Source: Citrus sinensis
Taxonomy: Eukaryota > Streptophyta > Magnoliopsida > Sapindales > Rutaceae
Length of the DNA: 64,000 bases
Reading direction: 5' to 3'
Assembly (NCBI RefSeq): GCF_022201045.2
Contig: NC_068557.1
Coordinates: forward strand, 30,605,501 to 30,669,500
Shown: piece by piece, positions 24,793 through 35,623 of the stretch
How positions within the stretch are numbered: position 1 is the first letter of the stretch
Layout of the letters: every line of letters starts with the position of its first letter
Program-made: the position numbers and the translations under genes
The notes under the pieces: generated by a model
Told to the model about the DNA's origin: nothing
Seen by the model: the letters and a program-made list of their open reading frames with translations, nothing else
Database searches by the model: none

Positions 24793-25605
24793 TTATAATT
24801 GTGTTGCTTTCTGAGTCATCCTAGGATTGATGTTTTCCAACCCTCTTGGTTAACGGTTTCTTCTTCTTGATCTTGCTGAAATTTAGTGAAATTAAAGATA
24901 AATTGTGTCTCGGAAGACATGTTCAAGTCAGAAGTGAATTGCTATGGCAAAATTGGCTATTGATGTGACTTTGCTGCATCGTCATGGTTAAATAGTTGTG
25001 TTGGACAGAGCCCTCCTTCTAGCACCAACTATTGAAACATGTTTTTTGCCGCTTTCTCTGAACACACAATAAACAAAAGAGTAATGAAATAGGGAAGAAA
25101 GGGGGTTTCTAGTGATCCCACTCTAATACTTAAGTTTGAGAATTTGAGTTATCAAAATGAATAAGGACAAAAACGGTGAGCTTGGAAGTATGCTATGATG
25201 ATAGCCACAAACAAATTACAAATTACAAGTGGGATCACAAATGTACTTTAATTTCCAAGATGCCAAGACTCTAAAAAAATCATGTAGAGTTTTGCTTCAT
25301 GCTAATTAATTAGGCCGATTCACAGCAGCTTGCACATATAAGTTAATTAAATACTGCATGCATATCACTTGGTGGGATATAGAGAGAATTTTTCAACAAA
25401 AAGTTCCAAGGCCTGGTAACGGTCGGTGTTATTTTTTATGGTCTCTTCAGTTAAAAGAATTCGTTAGATGACAAATATATGACCACAAAACATACAAAAA
25501 TAATAAACACTAGATTAAGTTGAAACCGAATTAATTGGAGGTCCCTTTTCACCCACTTTTTGATTAAAAAATTAGAGCAAGATTCACAAACAGTGATCAT
25601 CATTC

Positions 25606-25614
25606 TATATAAAT
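25606..25614 (+). promoter_or_regulatory. TATA box of first CLE gene
   Basis: TATATAAAT lies about 70 bp upstream of the CLE ATG at 25683, a plausible spacing for a short leader. Confidence 0.55.
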
Positions 25615-25682
25615 GCCTCCCTCTTACTCTTAGTGTGTGACAAGCAAGCATTGCTTACATTTTCTGAAATCCTGTTAAAAAA

Positions 25683-25949
25683 ATGGCTGCTGGTTTGAGA
25701 TTTTGCATCTGTCTATCATTGATATTGCTTTCATTTCCATTATCTGAAACTCGTCCTCTTAGTAATCAACACATTCACATACAGATACGGCGAAGAAACC
25801 TAAGCAGTTTAATTCGAATACTGGGTGAAGATGCCAATGAAGTATTAAATATTGGGCTGGAAAATGAAAAGAAAAACAAAGACCTCTACGGGTCCAAAAG
25901 ATCCAGTCCTGGAGGTCCAGATGCCCACCATCACTCTACCAACAACTAG
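25683..25949 (+). CDS. CLE-family signalling peptide precursor 1 (CLE1-7 type)
   Basis: An intronless 88-aa precursor. Residues 1 to about 22 form a hydrophobic signal peptide (core FCICLSLILLSFPL). A variable charged region follows, and the 12-residue CLE motif RSSPGGPDAHHH sits at 73-84 near the C-terminus, preceded by a basic KR. The SPGGPD core is characteristic of the Arabidopsis CLE1-7 group (A-type CLE), whose processed, hydroxylated and arabinosylated peptides act extracellularly on CLV1-type receptor kinases, often in roots and in nitrogen or systemic signalling. Residue 9 of the motif is Ala rather than the usual Pro. It is the first of three CLE genes on the same strand. Confidence 0.9.
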   Translation: MAAGLRFCICLSLILLSFPLSETRPLSNQHIHIQIRRRNLSSLIRILGEDANEVLNIGLENEKKNKDLYGSKRSSPGGPDAHHHSTNN

Positions 25950-28900
25950 CTCCATCCTTCGAGTTTGAGTTGACCCTTAGGGTTGAGGTCCCCCTAAATC
26001 CTAATCGTAAAATATGAATGGATTATTTTATCTACAAGACTACAACGGCATCAGTGTCCTTCTAGATGTGTTTTCTTTTTCTTTTTAATTCGGCCCCCTC
26101 GGGTTTTGTTTCTTTTCGTTTGTGCCCTAGCTACTTCCAAATTCTTTCACTATGGTTCTCTTCCCGTTGGTGAGAGGTAGAAATAGCTGCTGCTGCTGGT
26201 CTTCCCGCCTACATAAGTATATTCTAATGCTCTTCAGTAACTTTAATCGGCTGTGTTACTGCGGTGCTAAGCGTCGTTTTGGGTCGAGTTTCTCATTTTT
26301 CTTGATTTTCACAACAATGTCAATGTTAGAAAAGTTTTCTTTTTTTAATTTTTCGTTCGGCGGGGCTTGACAGAAAGTGGGGTCGAAGCATGTAACTAAT
26401 AACTTTGGTTAGAAAATTTGTGTGCATGCACGGATTGAATTATGTGAAAGTTTGTAGTCATTCTTATTCTTCCGGTGCAAATTATGGGAGAGAAGAGAGC
26501 ACTTTAAAATAAGAGCGTGTGTGCACATCTATGTATGTGTGTGTGTATAATCAAATGAAATAAAATATATTAGCTGATGCCATTTTCATAACAAGGCTAG
26601 CTAAGTGCACAAACAGAGATTTGATTAGCTCATAACAATTTAATTACGAAATGAATAGTAGCGCCCAACTAATAAGTAATAAATATGGGTAACCGAAAAA
26701 TAACAGTAATTCAAGTGGTAATCAATTTGAAATAGTGGCTATATATGGATAATATAAAGAACTATATGAAATAAAGATTAATGTTATCTTCTTTGTTCTA
26801 AGAGGATTTCTCCAATTTGTTAGTGCCAGAATACTTCATAAGGCGCGTTGAGACAATTCTAACAAAATTAAGGAAAATCTGTGGAAAATAATGATGGCAT
26901 GTAAATAAAATTACCCTATATATATACATTTTCTAACTCATGATTATGAAAAAAATCATAATGTCAAGGCTATATATATAAAAGACTCTCATTAATTGAA
27001 ATTTTTAGGTTGTCGTGTAACTTAAAAAGTATTAGAACCTATATTAATAGGGAGGCCTTGTATTTATATTCAATTTTGTATCTTCATTTGGATTTGATGG
27101 CTTTGATGGCTTATGCTTTTGGTCAAGTGGTAACTTAACACAAACAGTGGCTATGCTAGCGTTCATTCCACTCATTGGTCTTTGTTCCGCACATGAACTG
27201 GAGCATTTTAATTTCCTTGGTTGACCACACATGGCTTGAGCACTATCTAAGTTGCTTTCCACAGTAGTATAAAAAAGCAAGGGAGCATTCTTAATTTATT
27301 AATCAAGTCAAAATCTCTTATGGGCTGTTTTGATAAGTAAACAGATCAATCAAAATGTCTCCACTAATTGTCCTTTCGGGGCTGCCAGTGGGCTTCGAAT
27401 GGATTTCGTTTTTTTGTCTCTATTCAATCGAGAATATATGTTCCTTTTTTTTCTTTTCTTTTTTTGATTCAGAGAATATATGTTCCTTAAAACATCATAT
27501 ATTTGCGTGGTCCTGAAGTATTTTTTTTTTTATTCACTCTTTACTACTTTACTATATATATGTTTCAACTAATCATGATAATACATATACACATTTGACT
27601 AACAATGAGTTTTATTCTGAAGCAAATTTTGTGACTATTGTTTTTCAAGATATATATATATATATATACAATATGAGATCAAAATCCTTTAATTTTTATC
27701 TTCATCAATTATTTAGGAGAAAAGATGACACTCTGCAGCCCTAATATGTTTGTGCCAATAGTTCAATTTAGACCACATTTTCAAGAAGGCACTTAATTAA
27801 AGGCTTAAATTTAAGCACGATTTGTGGTCTTAATAACTCAGCTAATGATCGTTGCCCATCGTGTCATCTAATTTTTGTCATACTAACAATTTGTCATTAT
27901 GTTGTGAACCAATCGATTCTCTTTTTATTTCTCCTCGAGCGCTCTTACCAGCGCGACATCGCATTTTTGAATGATCTGCTTCCTAGTAAAAACCAAGTCC
28001 TGATTCATGCGTTCTGAAGTCGCTCTCAAATGTACGGATAAAGCCGCATCAAGTAGTCGTCTCATGTGTTACGGAGACTTTAAGCAATCAAATTCGAAAG
28101 GTTTTAATTTGTTTTGTAGCTACAAACAAATTCCCACTCTTATATGCAATCAAAAGGCAATAGCGTTAGAGCAAAAGAAATCGTTAGAGTTCTGGGGGAA
28201 GAATCCAAACGATGAATGGACTTTGCAAGCCCCCACATAATCAAGCTGATCGATAATGTAATCAGACATAGGTTATAGCTAGGTGTAATAGAATTGACAC
28301 CTCATATTCAACTGTAACCATTTTGCAAAATCTGAACCTGGCTTGCAATCCAGTGATCAAGAGGGATATACCAATTAAGGAATTAACAATCATTAACTAT
28401 GCTCGTGTGAGCATGGACGAATATTTCATTATAATAAGGGGAAATAACAAGGCCAGCACGAGCCCGGCCGGCTGCATGTGAACCCAGATTGAACTGCGAA
28501 TTTAATTTTAGAGCTACTTCGTGTAAATATACACATATATCCCTGCCGTGACAGTTGTTGTACATGTGTTTATCTACAGCATTAACTAAGCAGCAAGCGA
28601 AAGGTCAATTTAAAAAGAAATCACTTTAATTCTGCATAGAAAATTACTTTTTGTTTTCGTTTTTGACGGAGTACTTATCCATCTAAATCTGAGGTCATTT
28701 GTCTTAAGTGGAATCCATTATAAAGTGATAAACACGGACATTCAAAACAAGAAGAGACTCGGTTTTAATTGTTATTTATATATCTAGATCTGCAATTCCA
28801 TGCTTAATAAATTCCCTTCCAATGGATACCTCTTAAATATTTGTGTCATCATTAACTGTCTGTCACTGTTGACTGCCCTAACGGGATTGGCCGATTGAGG

Positions 28901-29200
28901 AGTTTCTTTCACTGAATTAATGATATTCTGGATCAGATATGGATTAACGCAGGATTTAATCACCAATAACAACACTCTAAGAGGTGTTGAATTGAAAAGT
29001 AGTAATAAGTCTCTTAATGGACAGCTCATAGATCAAAATAAGTGGCAAATGCAGCGTAGGACATAGCAAGACCAGGCAGTTAATGATAGCTCGGCCAACT
29101 AGAAAAACGGGTTTTCTGCGTAAGATAACAACTTAAGCTGTTCTGATTGAACAATATCACATTCCACTAACGTTAAGAGATAACGCTTATACTTAAGAGG
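25950..29200. other. Spacer between CLE genes 1 and 2
   Basis: No supported gene. Short ORFs at 27044-27280 (-) and 28007-28240 (+) have no recognisable features. There is a TA microsatellite (about 27652-27669). No further SPGGPD-encoding relic was seen. Confidence 0.4.
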
Positions 29201-29204
29201 GGTC

Positions 29205-29212
29205 TATAAATA
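29205..29212 (+). promoter_or_regulatory. TATA box of second CLE gene
   Basis: TATAAATA lies 58 bp upstream of the first in-frame ATG at 29270, consistent with a short leader. Confidence 0.55.
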
Positions 29213-29269
29213 CGGTATTTACCCAGTTGTGATCAGCACACAAATTAAAGCTGTTAATGAAACTGGCTA

Positions 29270-29527
29270 ATGATAATGATGACCAGTACAAGTAGAATGT
29301 GCAGCTTAAGATGCTTGATAATTGTTTGCCTTACTTTGGTCTTGCTACTATCAGCAAGAGCCCAAAGCCGCCCTCTTACTTCCTTCGCGGAGAGGAGGAA
29401 GAACTTAAGCTCATCAATTGAGACCACGAAAAGGGTTGCCAGAGATGCAATCAGAAGCCAGAATGTGCAGCCTGACAGAACCAGTCCTGGAGGGCCTGAC
29501 CCGCATCATCACTCTCACATGAGCTAG
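29270..29527 (+). CDS. CLE-family signalling peptide precursor 2 (CLE1-7 type)
   Basis: An intronless precursor of 85 aa from the ATG at 29270; in-frame ATGs at 29276 and 29279 are alternatives. A strong hydrophobic signal segment (CLIIVCLTLVLLLSA, residues 16-30) is followed by a variable basic region and the CLE motif RTSPGGPDPHHH at residues 70-81, with four residues after it. It keeps Pro at motif positions 4, 7 and 9 and so is the most canonical of the three CLE genes here. The predicted product is a secreted 12-13 residue peptide acting on LRR receptor kinases. Its spacing, strand and structure match the neighbouring CLE genes, indicating tandem duplication. Confidence 0.92.
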   Translation: MIMMTSTSRMCSLRCLIIVCLTLVLLLSARAQSRPLTSFAERRKNLSSSIETTKRVARDAIRSQNVQPDRTSPGGPDPHHHSHMS

Positions 29528-30180
29528 AAATAACATATTGCAGCTTCTTTTGTGCTGCTGAAACTTGAGATACATCCTTCTCTTTTATGCAATAATTTTA
29601 TCTCCTGCTTTGTTGATAATTATAGATGTTGTCAACATTAATTTTCATGAAATGAGCATCTCTACACTAGAGTTGAGTTGCATTCGTGCTTATGTATCCA
29701 GGTCCAGGCTTGCTGTGGGAGACAAGTATCATTGGATTAGCAGTTACGTATAGATGTTCCACATAACAATTTTCGTATTTTGCATATGTACATTAATTGT
29801 TGTTGTCACCAGAGGATGTATCACTTAAGCCATTGTAAATGAAGTAATGCAATTATTTCCTTCCGTACGTTATCCAATATCGGGTGTAATCACTACAGTG
29901 ACAGCACACTCAAGCCCCGGGTCAAACCCCGAACTTGAGAAAACGACGCCGTTTAAGAATCAATTTTTGTTAAGATAGATAAGCTACTTTCTTCATGCAA
30001 CGATGCCTTTTTGATGACCAATTTTTTGTTTTAACTTCATCCAATAGGATAGAAGCAAAGCAAACATGAATAAGGCCAAGACATAAACTTGACGCTTTAA
30101 TTCAATAAACAAAAACAATAAAAATAAAAATAAAAATCTCCAACCAAATAATCAAAGAAGGCAAAACCAACAACCTAGTT

Positions 30181-31218
30181 TTTTTTTTTTTTTTAGAGAA
30201 AGCAAAGTTTTGCATTAGATAAACTTAGAAAATTTCCACATGATTTGTTCTGGAAAATTTTCCAGCCATAGGACTTGACTTTCAAAATCTAGAGCTATCT
30301 TTGCAAGAGAATGAGCAATAGAATTACAGCTCCTAGGGACATATGTAGTTGGGGACAAGTTCTGATTGTCCAGTTTAGCTTGAATTTCCGCAATTTTCCA
30401 CGATATTTTCAGCCTTGTTAGTCTTCTTATTTAATGAGAGATCCACCACTTCCTTTGAGTCTGACTCAATTATCATTGGGAAACAATCTGCTTGATGGGC
30501 ACTTTGTATACCGAACAACACAGCTTCAGCTTTCATACACGCTACCTCTCCTCGATATGAGTGGGCAAAATCGGGTTCGGGTCGGGTTCGGGTCAACCCG
30601 ATCGGGTTTCGGGTTGTTCGGGTTAGACAAGGGACAATCCGAACATAACCTGAATTAATGATCCGACCCGAACTATCTTAGGGTCGGTTCGGGTCGGGTC
30701 ATTAATTCGGGTTATGTTCGGGTTGGATTTAAAATGGGTAGGATTGAGTTCGGGTCAATTTGGGTTAGTTCGGGTCAATTCGGGTCAATTTGGGTCAGTT
30801 CGGGTCAATTTGGGTCGGTTGAAATTGGGTCAGTTTGGGTCAATTCGGGTCAATTCGGGTCGGTTGAAATCAGGTCAATTCGGGTCAGTACGTTTTTTTT
30901 TTTTTTAAGAACTCGATCGGGTATTCGAATCGAGTCGGGTTTGACCCGAATCGATCACAACCCGATCGGGTTTGTAAATTTCAAACCGATCGGGTTTCGA
31001 TCCCGACCCGAACCCGAAATTTATCGGGTCGGGTCGGGTCGGATCGGGTAAAATGCCCACCCCTACTCCCCGATATGGAGCTCCTTGGACTGCTGCAGCA
31101 ACCACCTTACCCATAGAATTTCTAATGACTACCCCCAACCCTGCCTTCTGGTTTGAAACATTGATTGCAGCATCAACGTTAACTTTAAAACACCCTTTTG
31201 GAGGGGTAGCCTAACGTC
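30181..31218 (-). mobile_element. 5'-truncated LINE, RNase H region only
   Basis: Minus-strand remnants of a plant LINE RNase H (RVT_3-type) domain are recognisable: FKVNVDAAINVSNQKAGLGV and VVIRNSMGKVVAAAVQGAPY on the 31.1 kb side, then YRGEVACMKAEAVLFGIQSA and MIIESDSKEVVDLS on the 30.5 kb side, then VPRSCNSIAHSLAKIALDFE in another frame. The 3' end carries a poly-A tail (poly-T at about 30179-30194). A 16-bp target duplication with one mismatch (AACCAACAACCTAGTT at 30165-30180, AACCAGCAACCTAGTT at 31219-31234) brackets it. The copy is frameshifted and interrupted by another element, so it is dead. Confidence 0.8.
30559..31065. mobile_element. CGGGT-rich TIR element nested in the LINE
   Basis: A 507-bp insertion made mostly of degenerate TCGGGT / CAATTCGGG repeats. 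Its ends are inverted: GAGTGGGCAAAAT at the left and TAGGGGTGGGCATTTT (reverse strand) at the right. An 11-bp flanking duplication with one mismatch (CTCCTCGATAT at 30548-30558, CTCCCCGATAT at 31066-31076) splits the LINE RNase H reading frame exactly once, so removing the element and one duplicate rejoins the domain. A duplication of 9-11 bp points to a Mutator-like origin, although similar ends are also seen in hAT-like elements. Confidence 0.75.
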
Positions 31219-33528
31219 AACCAGCAACCTAGTTGAAAAGGATAGACACGAATAAAAAGGTTAATGAATGAATAAAAAAAGACAAAACCTAAATTAACCA
31301 TAGATTGAAGCATTACGCCATTACCTCAGGTGCAGAAGTGGCCGCCGCTTTGTGAGTGGTTGTGGCTGTCACGTAATGGTTGTCAATGGCAGTGACGGCG
31401 GCTAAGGGTACGCATGATGATTGATTTGTGGGCAATTTCATAAGAATTGTGGCTAGAGATCTTGATCGATAACAGCTGATTTGTGGGGAGAATTTTGGTT
31501 GGAGATCTCCATCGATGATGGAAAGGAGAAAAACTTTGCAAACGGTACGTTTTTGGCAGAAGGCAAACAATGCATTTATTTCGGGGTTTGACCCGGTACA
31601 AAGAGCATTTTCCGCTTACAAATTCTGGTGTTGAGGCTGACTATTTGGCACATGCATTTTTTTTTACTTTTCTCCTTTGATTAATTATATTCTACCCATT
31701 GCTCAGATTGAATCTTCCTTGTTACACACACTCTATTTCTTGTTTTATCTTGATTTGAGAATAACTTCATTCATTGCAATATCGTTTCCTTTGTTTATCA
31801 TTTAGCATTTTTTCCTTGGTACTATACACTATATTTTGAGGGTTATTACTCATTTTAAATTTCTTTCACTATGTATCATTTTTTTAAATTATTTATTAAT
31901 ATTTCTTTGTACCACTTATTCTTTATTCTTTTCAAAGAGATAAGGCCCGGACCAATAGGGTTTTACATTTACCCTTAAAAAAATCACAAAAATAGATCTA
32001 GATGCGAGTCTCATTAATATTAGCATGTTAAATTAAAAAAAAAACACACATTTATATCTTAATAAGTTCCAAATTTACGTTAAAGATTCATGGTTTAAAT
32101 CCTATCTATTCAGAGCTATGTTAACTATTAATGCCTTTGTAGACCCCAAAAATATATATATAATAGATTGCAGTACTAACTTTAACCCATAGAAGATTCT
32201 TAAACAAAAAACCCATTATATAGTTCTTTTTATTTTATCTTGTATAGTGATGTTACTATTTACCCCCAAATTTACTTTCAAGTTTTTCCTGTAACAAATT
32301 TACCCTTATGCATTTAGCCCCTCAAATTTCTAATTCTGACTCCTTCTTTGAACCAATCTAAGAACTAAAGTACTTATCTACTAACCATTTGAGTTTACAA
32401 CAAGATTGTAGAAGGAAATTAAATTGAGAAAATGAAAGAACACCAAGCTCATGTTATGTAGCTCAACCTTAAATTTAAAGTTCGCATCACATAAAGAAAA
32501 GCATTTCTTTATTAAAGAATAAGAAATCAGAATCACAAAGATACTATTGAGTTGTAAGGGCGGACCCATAACTTTATATTACCCCAAACTAAATTAAATA
32601 AAAAAGTACATCAAATAAGGAAGACATGAAAAACCCTATAAATATATACTTTAAATAAAAATAATTATATAAAAAGACTACAAAACAAAAGATAATTCAA
32701 ATATTAAAAAAAAATTATTTTTTAATTATGGAATATAACATTGCAACATATATTAACATCTAATTATATAAGAATTAATAAATCAATTAAGAATCTCAAG
32801 TTAGAATAAATCAATACATGTAATTATAATCAATTAAAAATTGTAAATAGAACTTTATATTTGAAAAGTACTTAATTACCAAGCTTAAATAAATTAAACA
32901 AGTAAAATTTATTCATCTTTTAAATTAGAAAAATATTAGTCGTCAAGAGTTTCAATAATAAACTAAACTCTAACCTAGCAAAAAAGTATTTGCGCGCCGT
33001 TATTTCTTTGCCAGACACTCTTACTCTCTTTAAATACTCAAATTTTGTTTTCTAACTTATCCTCTTAGTTAATGTAACTAATAAATAAAATCTCAACATT
33101 CACATAAAAAAATTATGAAATTGTTAATAATTTTTATTATATTTTTTTTAGTATTTTTAATACTAGTGACAATGTTATATTACATTGACATACTTTTTTA
33201 AATTAAAATTTTTAAAAACAAATTAAAGTAGCAATAACATTTTAGACCCCTAATGTTTTCAATCTATTCAATAAATATTTAATTTAATCATTTTATAAAA
33301 TAAGTCATTAATTTCAGTTGGAAAAAAAATATAATTGAATTAGGGGACATATTTAAAAATAAAGTAAAAACTATATTGTTTAATGAAATTTGATGAAAAC
33401 ATAAAGGTAACTGAATTAGGAACTTATATAAAAATAAAGTAAAAACTCTATCCTTATATAAAATTAATCAAATAAATGATTTTTTTCTACACTAGACCAG
33501 ACTGTAGCCCAGCTATAGGTCCCCCATT

Positions 33529-33880
33529 GTTGAGTTGTGTCCCATATTGGCTAATAAAGGGAAAATATTTGGGTTTATAAGGAAAATAGGTCATTTCATC
33601 TAATATGTTAGTCTTTTGGATTGAATACTTAAAAATCTTAAGGCACCCCCCCCCCCCCCCCCCAACAATTGATATGACCCTAATAATCATAATGTGGTGG
33701 TAGAACAACTCAGATGTGTCAGACGAAAGGACGAGGTCCGACAGTGGTTTTTTTTTTTAAGGGGAACTGTTGAGTTGTGTCCTATATTAGCTAATAAAGG
33801 GAAAATACTTGAATTTATAAAGAAAACAAGCCACTTTACTTAATAAGCTAGTCTTTTAGGTTAGATACTTAAAAATCATA
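33529..33880. repeat. 112-bp direct repeat pair with C18 tract between
   Basis: Copies at 33529-33640 and 33769-33880 are both 112 bp and roughly 85% alike by eye, starting GTTGAGTTGTGTCC and ending ACTTAAAAATC. Between them lie a run of 18 C (33646-33663) and a segment with ACGAGGTCCGACAGTGG. They may be fragments of a small LTR or TRIM element; I saw no PBS or coding region. Confidence 0.6.
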
Positions 33881-35288
33881 GGTCAAGCCCTCAACGAATA
33901 CTATTAGACTGAGATTTTTCTACAACAAAATCTCTTCCTTAGTATTTCCTTCAACCAATATAATAGGATATGATGTCAGCCAACCTCATTTCGGCATAAA
34001 GTTGATGAAAATTGATGGTCAAATTTGTAGTGTGGCTGCTATTACCAATTACTAGCAAGCGAGCTCAAGCAAAATTCAGATTCTGCAATTTTGTCCATAC
34101 AGCTCTCGCGGATTCGGACATGCATAATAAAACTAGTGGCGCATGGTGGAATAATTAAGCTCCAAAAAAAATTTAGTATCTACGACAACCTTATGACGGG
34201 ATATCCATTCATAATCAGTTGTTCCAAATCATAAAGTACACATAAGGCCAAATTTAATTTGTGAATACTGACTAGACATTCACGCCCACATGCAAAAATC
34301 AGCATGACCATGCAGATGCGGATACCATAACTCCACCTCGATGTATTTCTAAATTTACATTTTGTTGACTACCTTCTCTTTTTAAAGTTTCTTCTCTTTA
34401 TCCTAAAGTAAAGAAAATTATTAGCTGTCGCCAGGTCACCTTAATTAATTAATTAATTAATCCAACTTTATCTAGTATGACTTTCTTAATAGTGATTAAC
34501 ACACATATATATACACTCATCCGCGTATATATCCCTCTAAAAAGATGAAAGAGATCTGTTAGGATTTGGCCAGAGCCGAATTTATACTAAATTAACGAAA
34601 CAAAACAACATCATAGTAGCCAATTTAGGAATCAAAGACAAGCACTTTGTTCTTTAATAAATTGAAATTGTGCAGGTCAATTCTCTCCTAATACGTGCAA
34701 TAATCTTAAGTGGAAATTAGCATCTGGCGTAATAATTTAAAACAAATGAAACTATAACATGTGAGATTCGGTAAGTCTAATTAAAAGTTGTATCTCTCTC
34801 AAAATAAAAAATTGTAATATGGGTGAATAAAGGCAAATCAATTTTTATATTCACCCATTTTCTTTACATTCAAATTCAGATGGTCAGTTAAAATAAACTA
34901 CTTAAAAATTATTCGGACAAAGCCTCCACCAACCTTGATGGTGCACAATATCTGTTTAAGCTTTTTCTTAATTAATGCTCAACAATATCCAAACTTTACA
35001 GTGAAGGGCAGAGGATGAGTAGACAAACAAGTTTAATTGGCGATGAAGGATATTTTGCTGCAAAATTGAAACCAACGGTGCTTCAGTGGGGACTCGGGAA
35101 GTGATTCGTGCAATTTAAGGTAATGGGTCGGTTTGTGCTAAAAATTAATTAATGAATTACAATAATATTAATTTCAGCCAAAAAAGAAAAAAAGACAACA
35201 GCCAAATTGAATTTGTCAGCATATAGACGCCAGTACCATTATCAATTCCAGTGCTTTAAGATATTGGAAGTTTCCGATGCATTTGGTC

Positions 35289-35297
35289 TATATATTA
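35289..35297 (+). promoter_or_regulatory. TATA-like element of third CLE gene
   Basis: CTATATATTAG at about 35288-35298 lies roughly 75 bp upstream of the ATG at 35366. Confidence 0.4.
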
Positions 35298-35365
35298 GAG
35301 CCTATATGTCACCTGCCTGCTACTTCATTGCGAAGAGTTATTTTACACTAGAATTTGCTGCCAAG

Positions 35366-35623
35366 ATGGCTAATACAATTTCTGTGAAAAGTTCATTAAT
35401 GATCATACTAATCCTTTCAGTGTTTGTGATAAATTTGGAAGGAATTAGTTATCAAGGGCGTAAACTAATTATGCAGAAAAGAATTGATAGCCGTTCCCTT
35501 ATAGGTGAACTAGGCTATGATTTGTCTAAGTTGAAGCATTACAGGAAGGATATGACAGAGAGAGTTGCACCAGGAGGGCCGGATGGTCATCATAACTCTC
35601 AACCAACGGCACCATTGCCCTAA
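35366..35623 (+). CDS. CLE-family signalling peptide precursor 3, divergent motif
   Basis: An intronless 85-aa precursor. I chose the ATG at 35366 because it starts directly before a signal peptide (hydrophobic core LMIILILSVFVI, residues 11-22); the open frame extends upstream to 35207 but is not protein-like there and overlaps the TATA-like site. The CLE motif RVAPGGPDGHHN is at residues 66-77, followed by eight residues rich in Pro. Pro4 and Pro7, the sites hydroxylated in CLE peptides, are kept, but motif position 3 is Ala, position 9 Gly and position 12 Asn. It belongs with the two upstream CLE genes but has diverged in the active peptide. Confidence 0.85.
   Translation: MANTISVKSSLMIILILSVFVINLEGISYQGRKLIMQKRIDSRSLIGELGYDLSKLKHYRKDMTERVAPGGPDGHHNSQPTAPLP

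Larger units (their letters stand above)
20464..25605. other. Long spacer with SINE, MITE and poly-A tract
   Basis: No supported gene across about 5 kb. It contains a long A tract (about 22173-22213), a SINE (23603-23825) and a short MITE (about 24673-24792). A moderately GC-richer patch at 20900-21260 carries overlapping ORFs in several frames, none of which I recognise. Confidence 0.45.
29528..35288. other. Transposon-rich spacer between CLE genes 2 and 3
   Basis: No supported host gene. It contains a truncated LINE (30181-31218) with a nested TIR element (30559-31065), a 112-bp direct repeat pair around a C18 tract (33529-33880), a TTAA microsatellite (about 34442-34461), and otherwise AT-rich sequence. 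Confidence 0.45.

Noticed and set aside
27044-27280. 78-aa minus-strand ORF
   Set aside because: Contains several Cys but no signal peptide or family motif; no support beyond length.
28007-28240. 77-aa plus-strand ORF between CLE genes
   Set aside because: Tested as a possible fourth CLE gene, but it has no signal peptide and no CLE motif.
29930-29960. AAAACGACGCCGTTT palindrome-like motif as a regulatory site
   Set aside because: This motif recurs widely in plant intergenic DNA and no gene start follows within a plausible distance.
33646-33663. C18 tract as a regulatory i-motif
   Set aside because: Located in gene-free repeat debris with no neighbouring promoter; a homopolymer alone does not support a function.
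35207-35365. N-terminal extension of the third CLE ORF
   Set aside because: The extension overlaps a TATA-like site and delays the signal peptide to residue 60; the ATG at 35366 is far more plausible.
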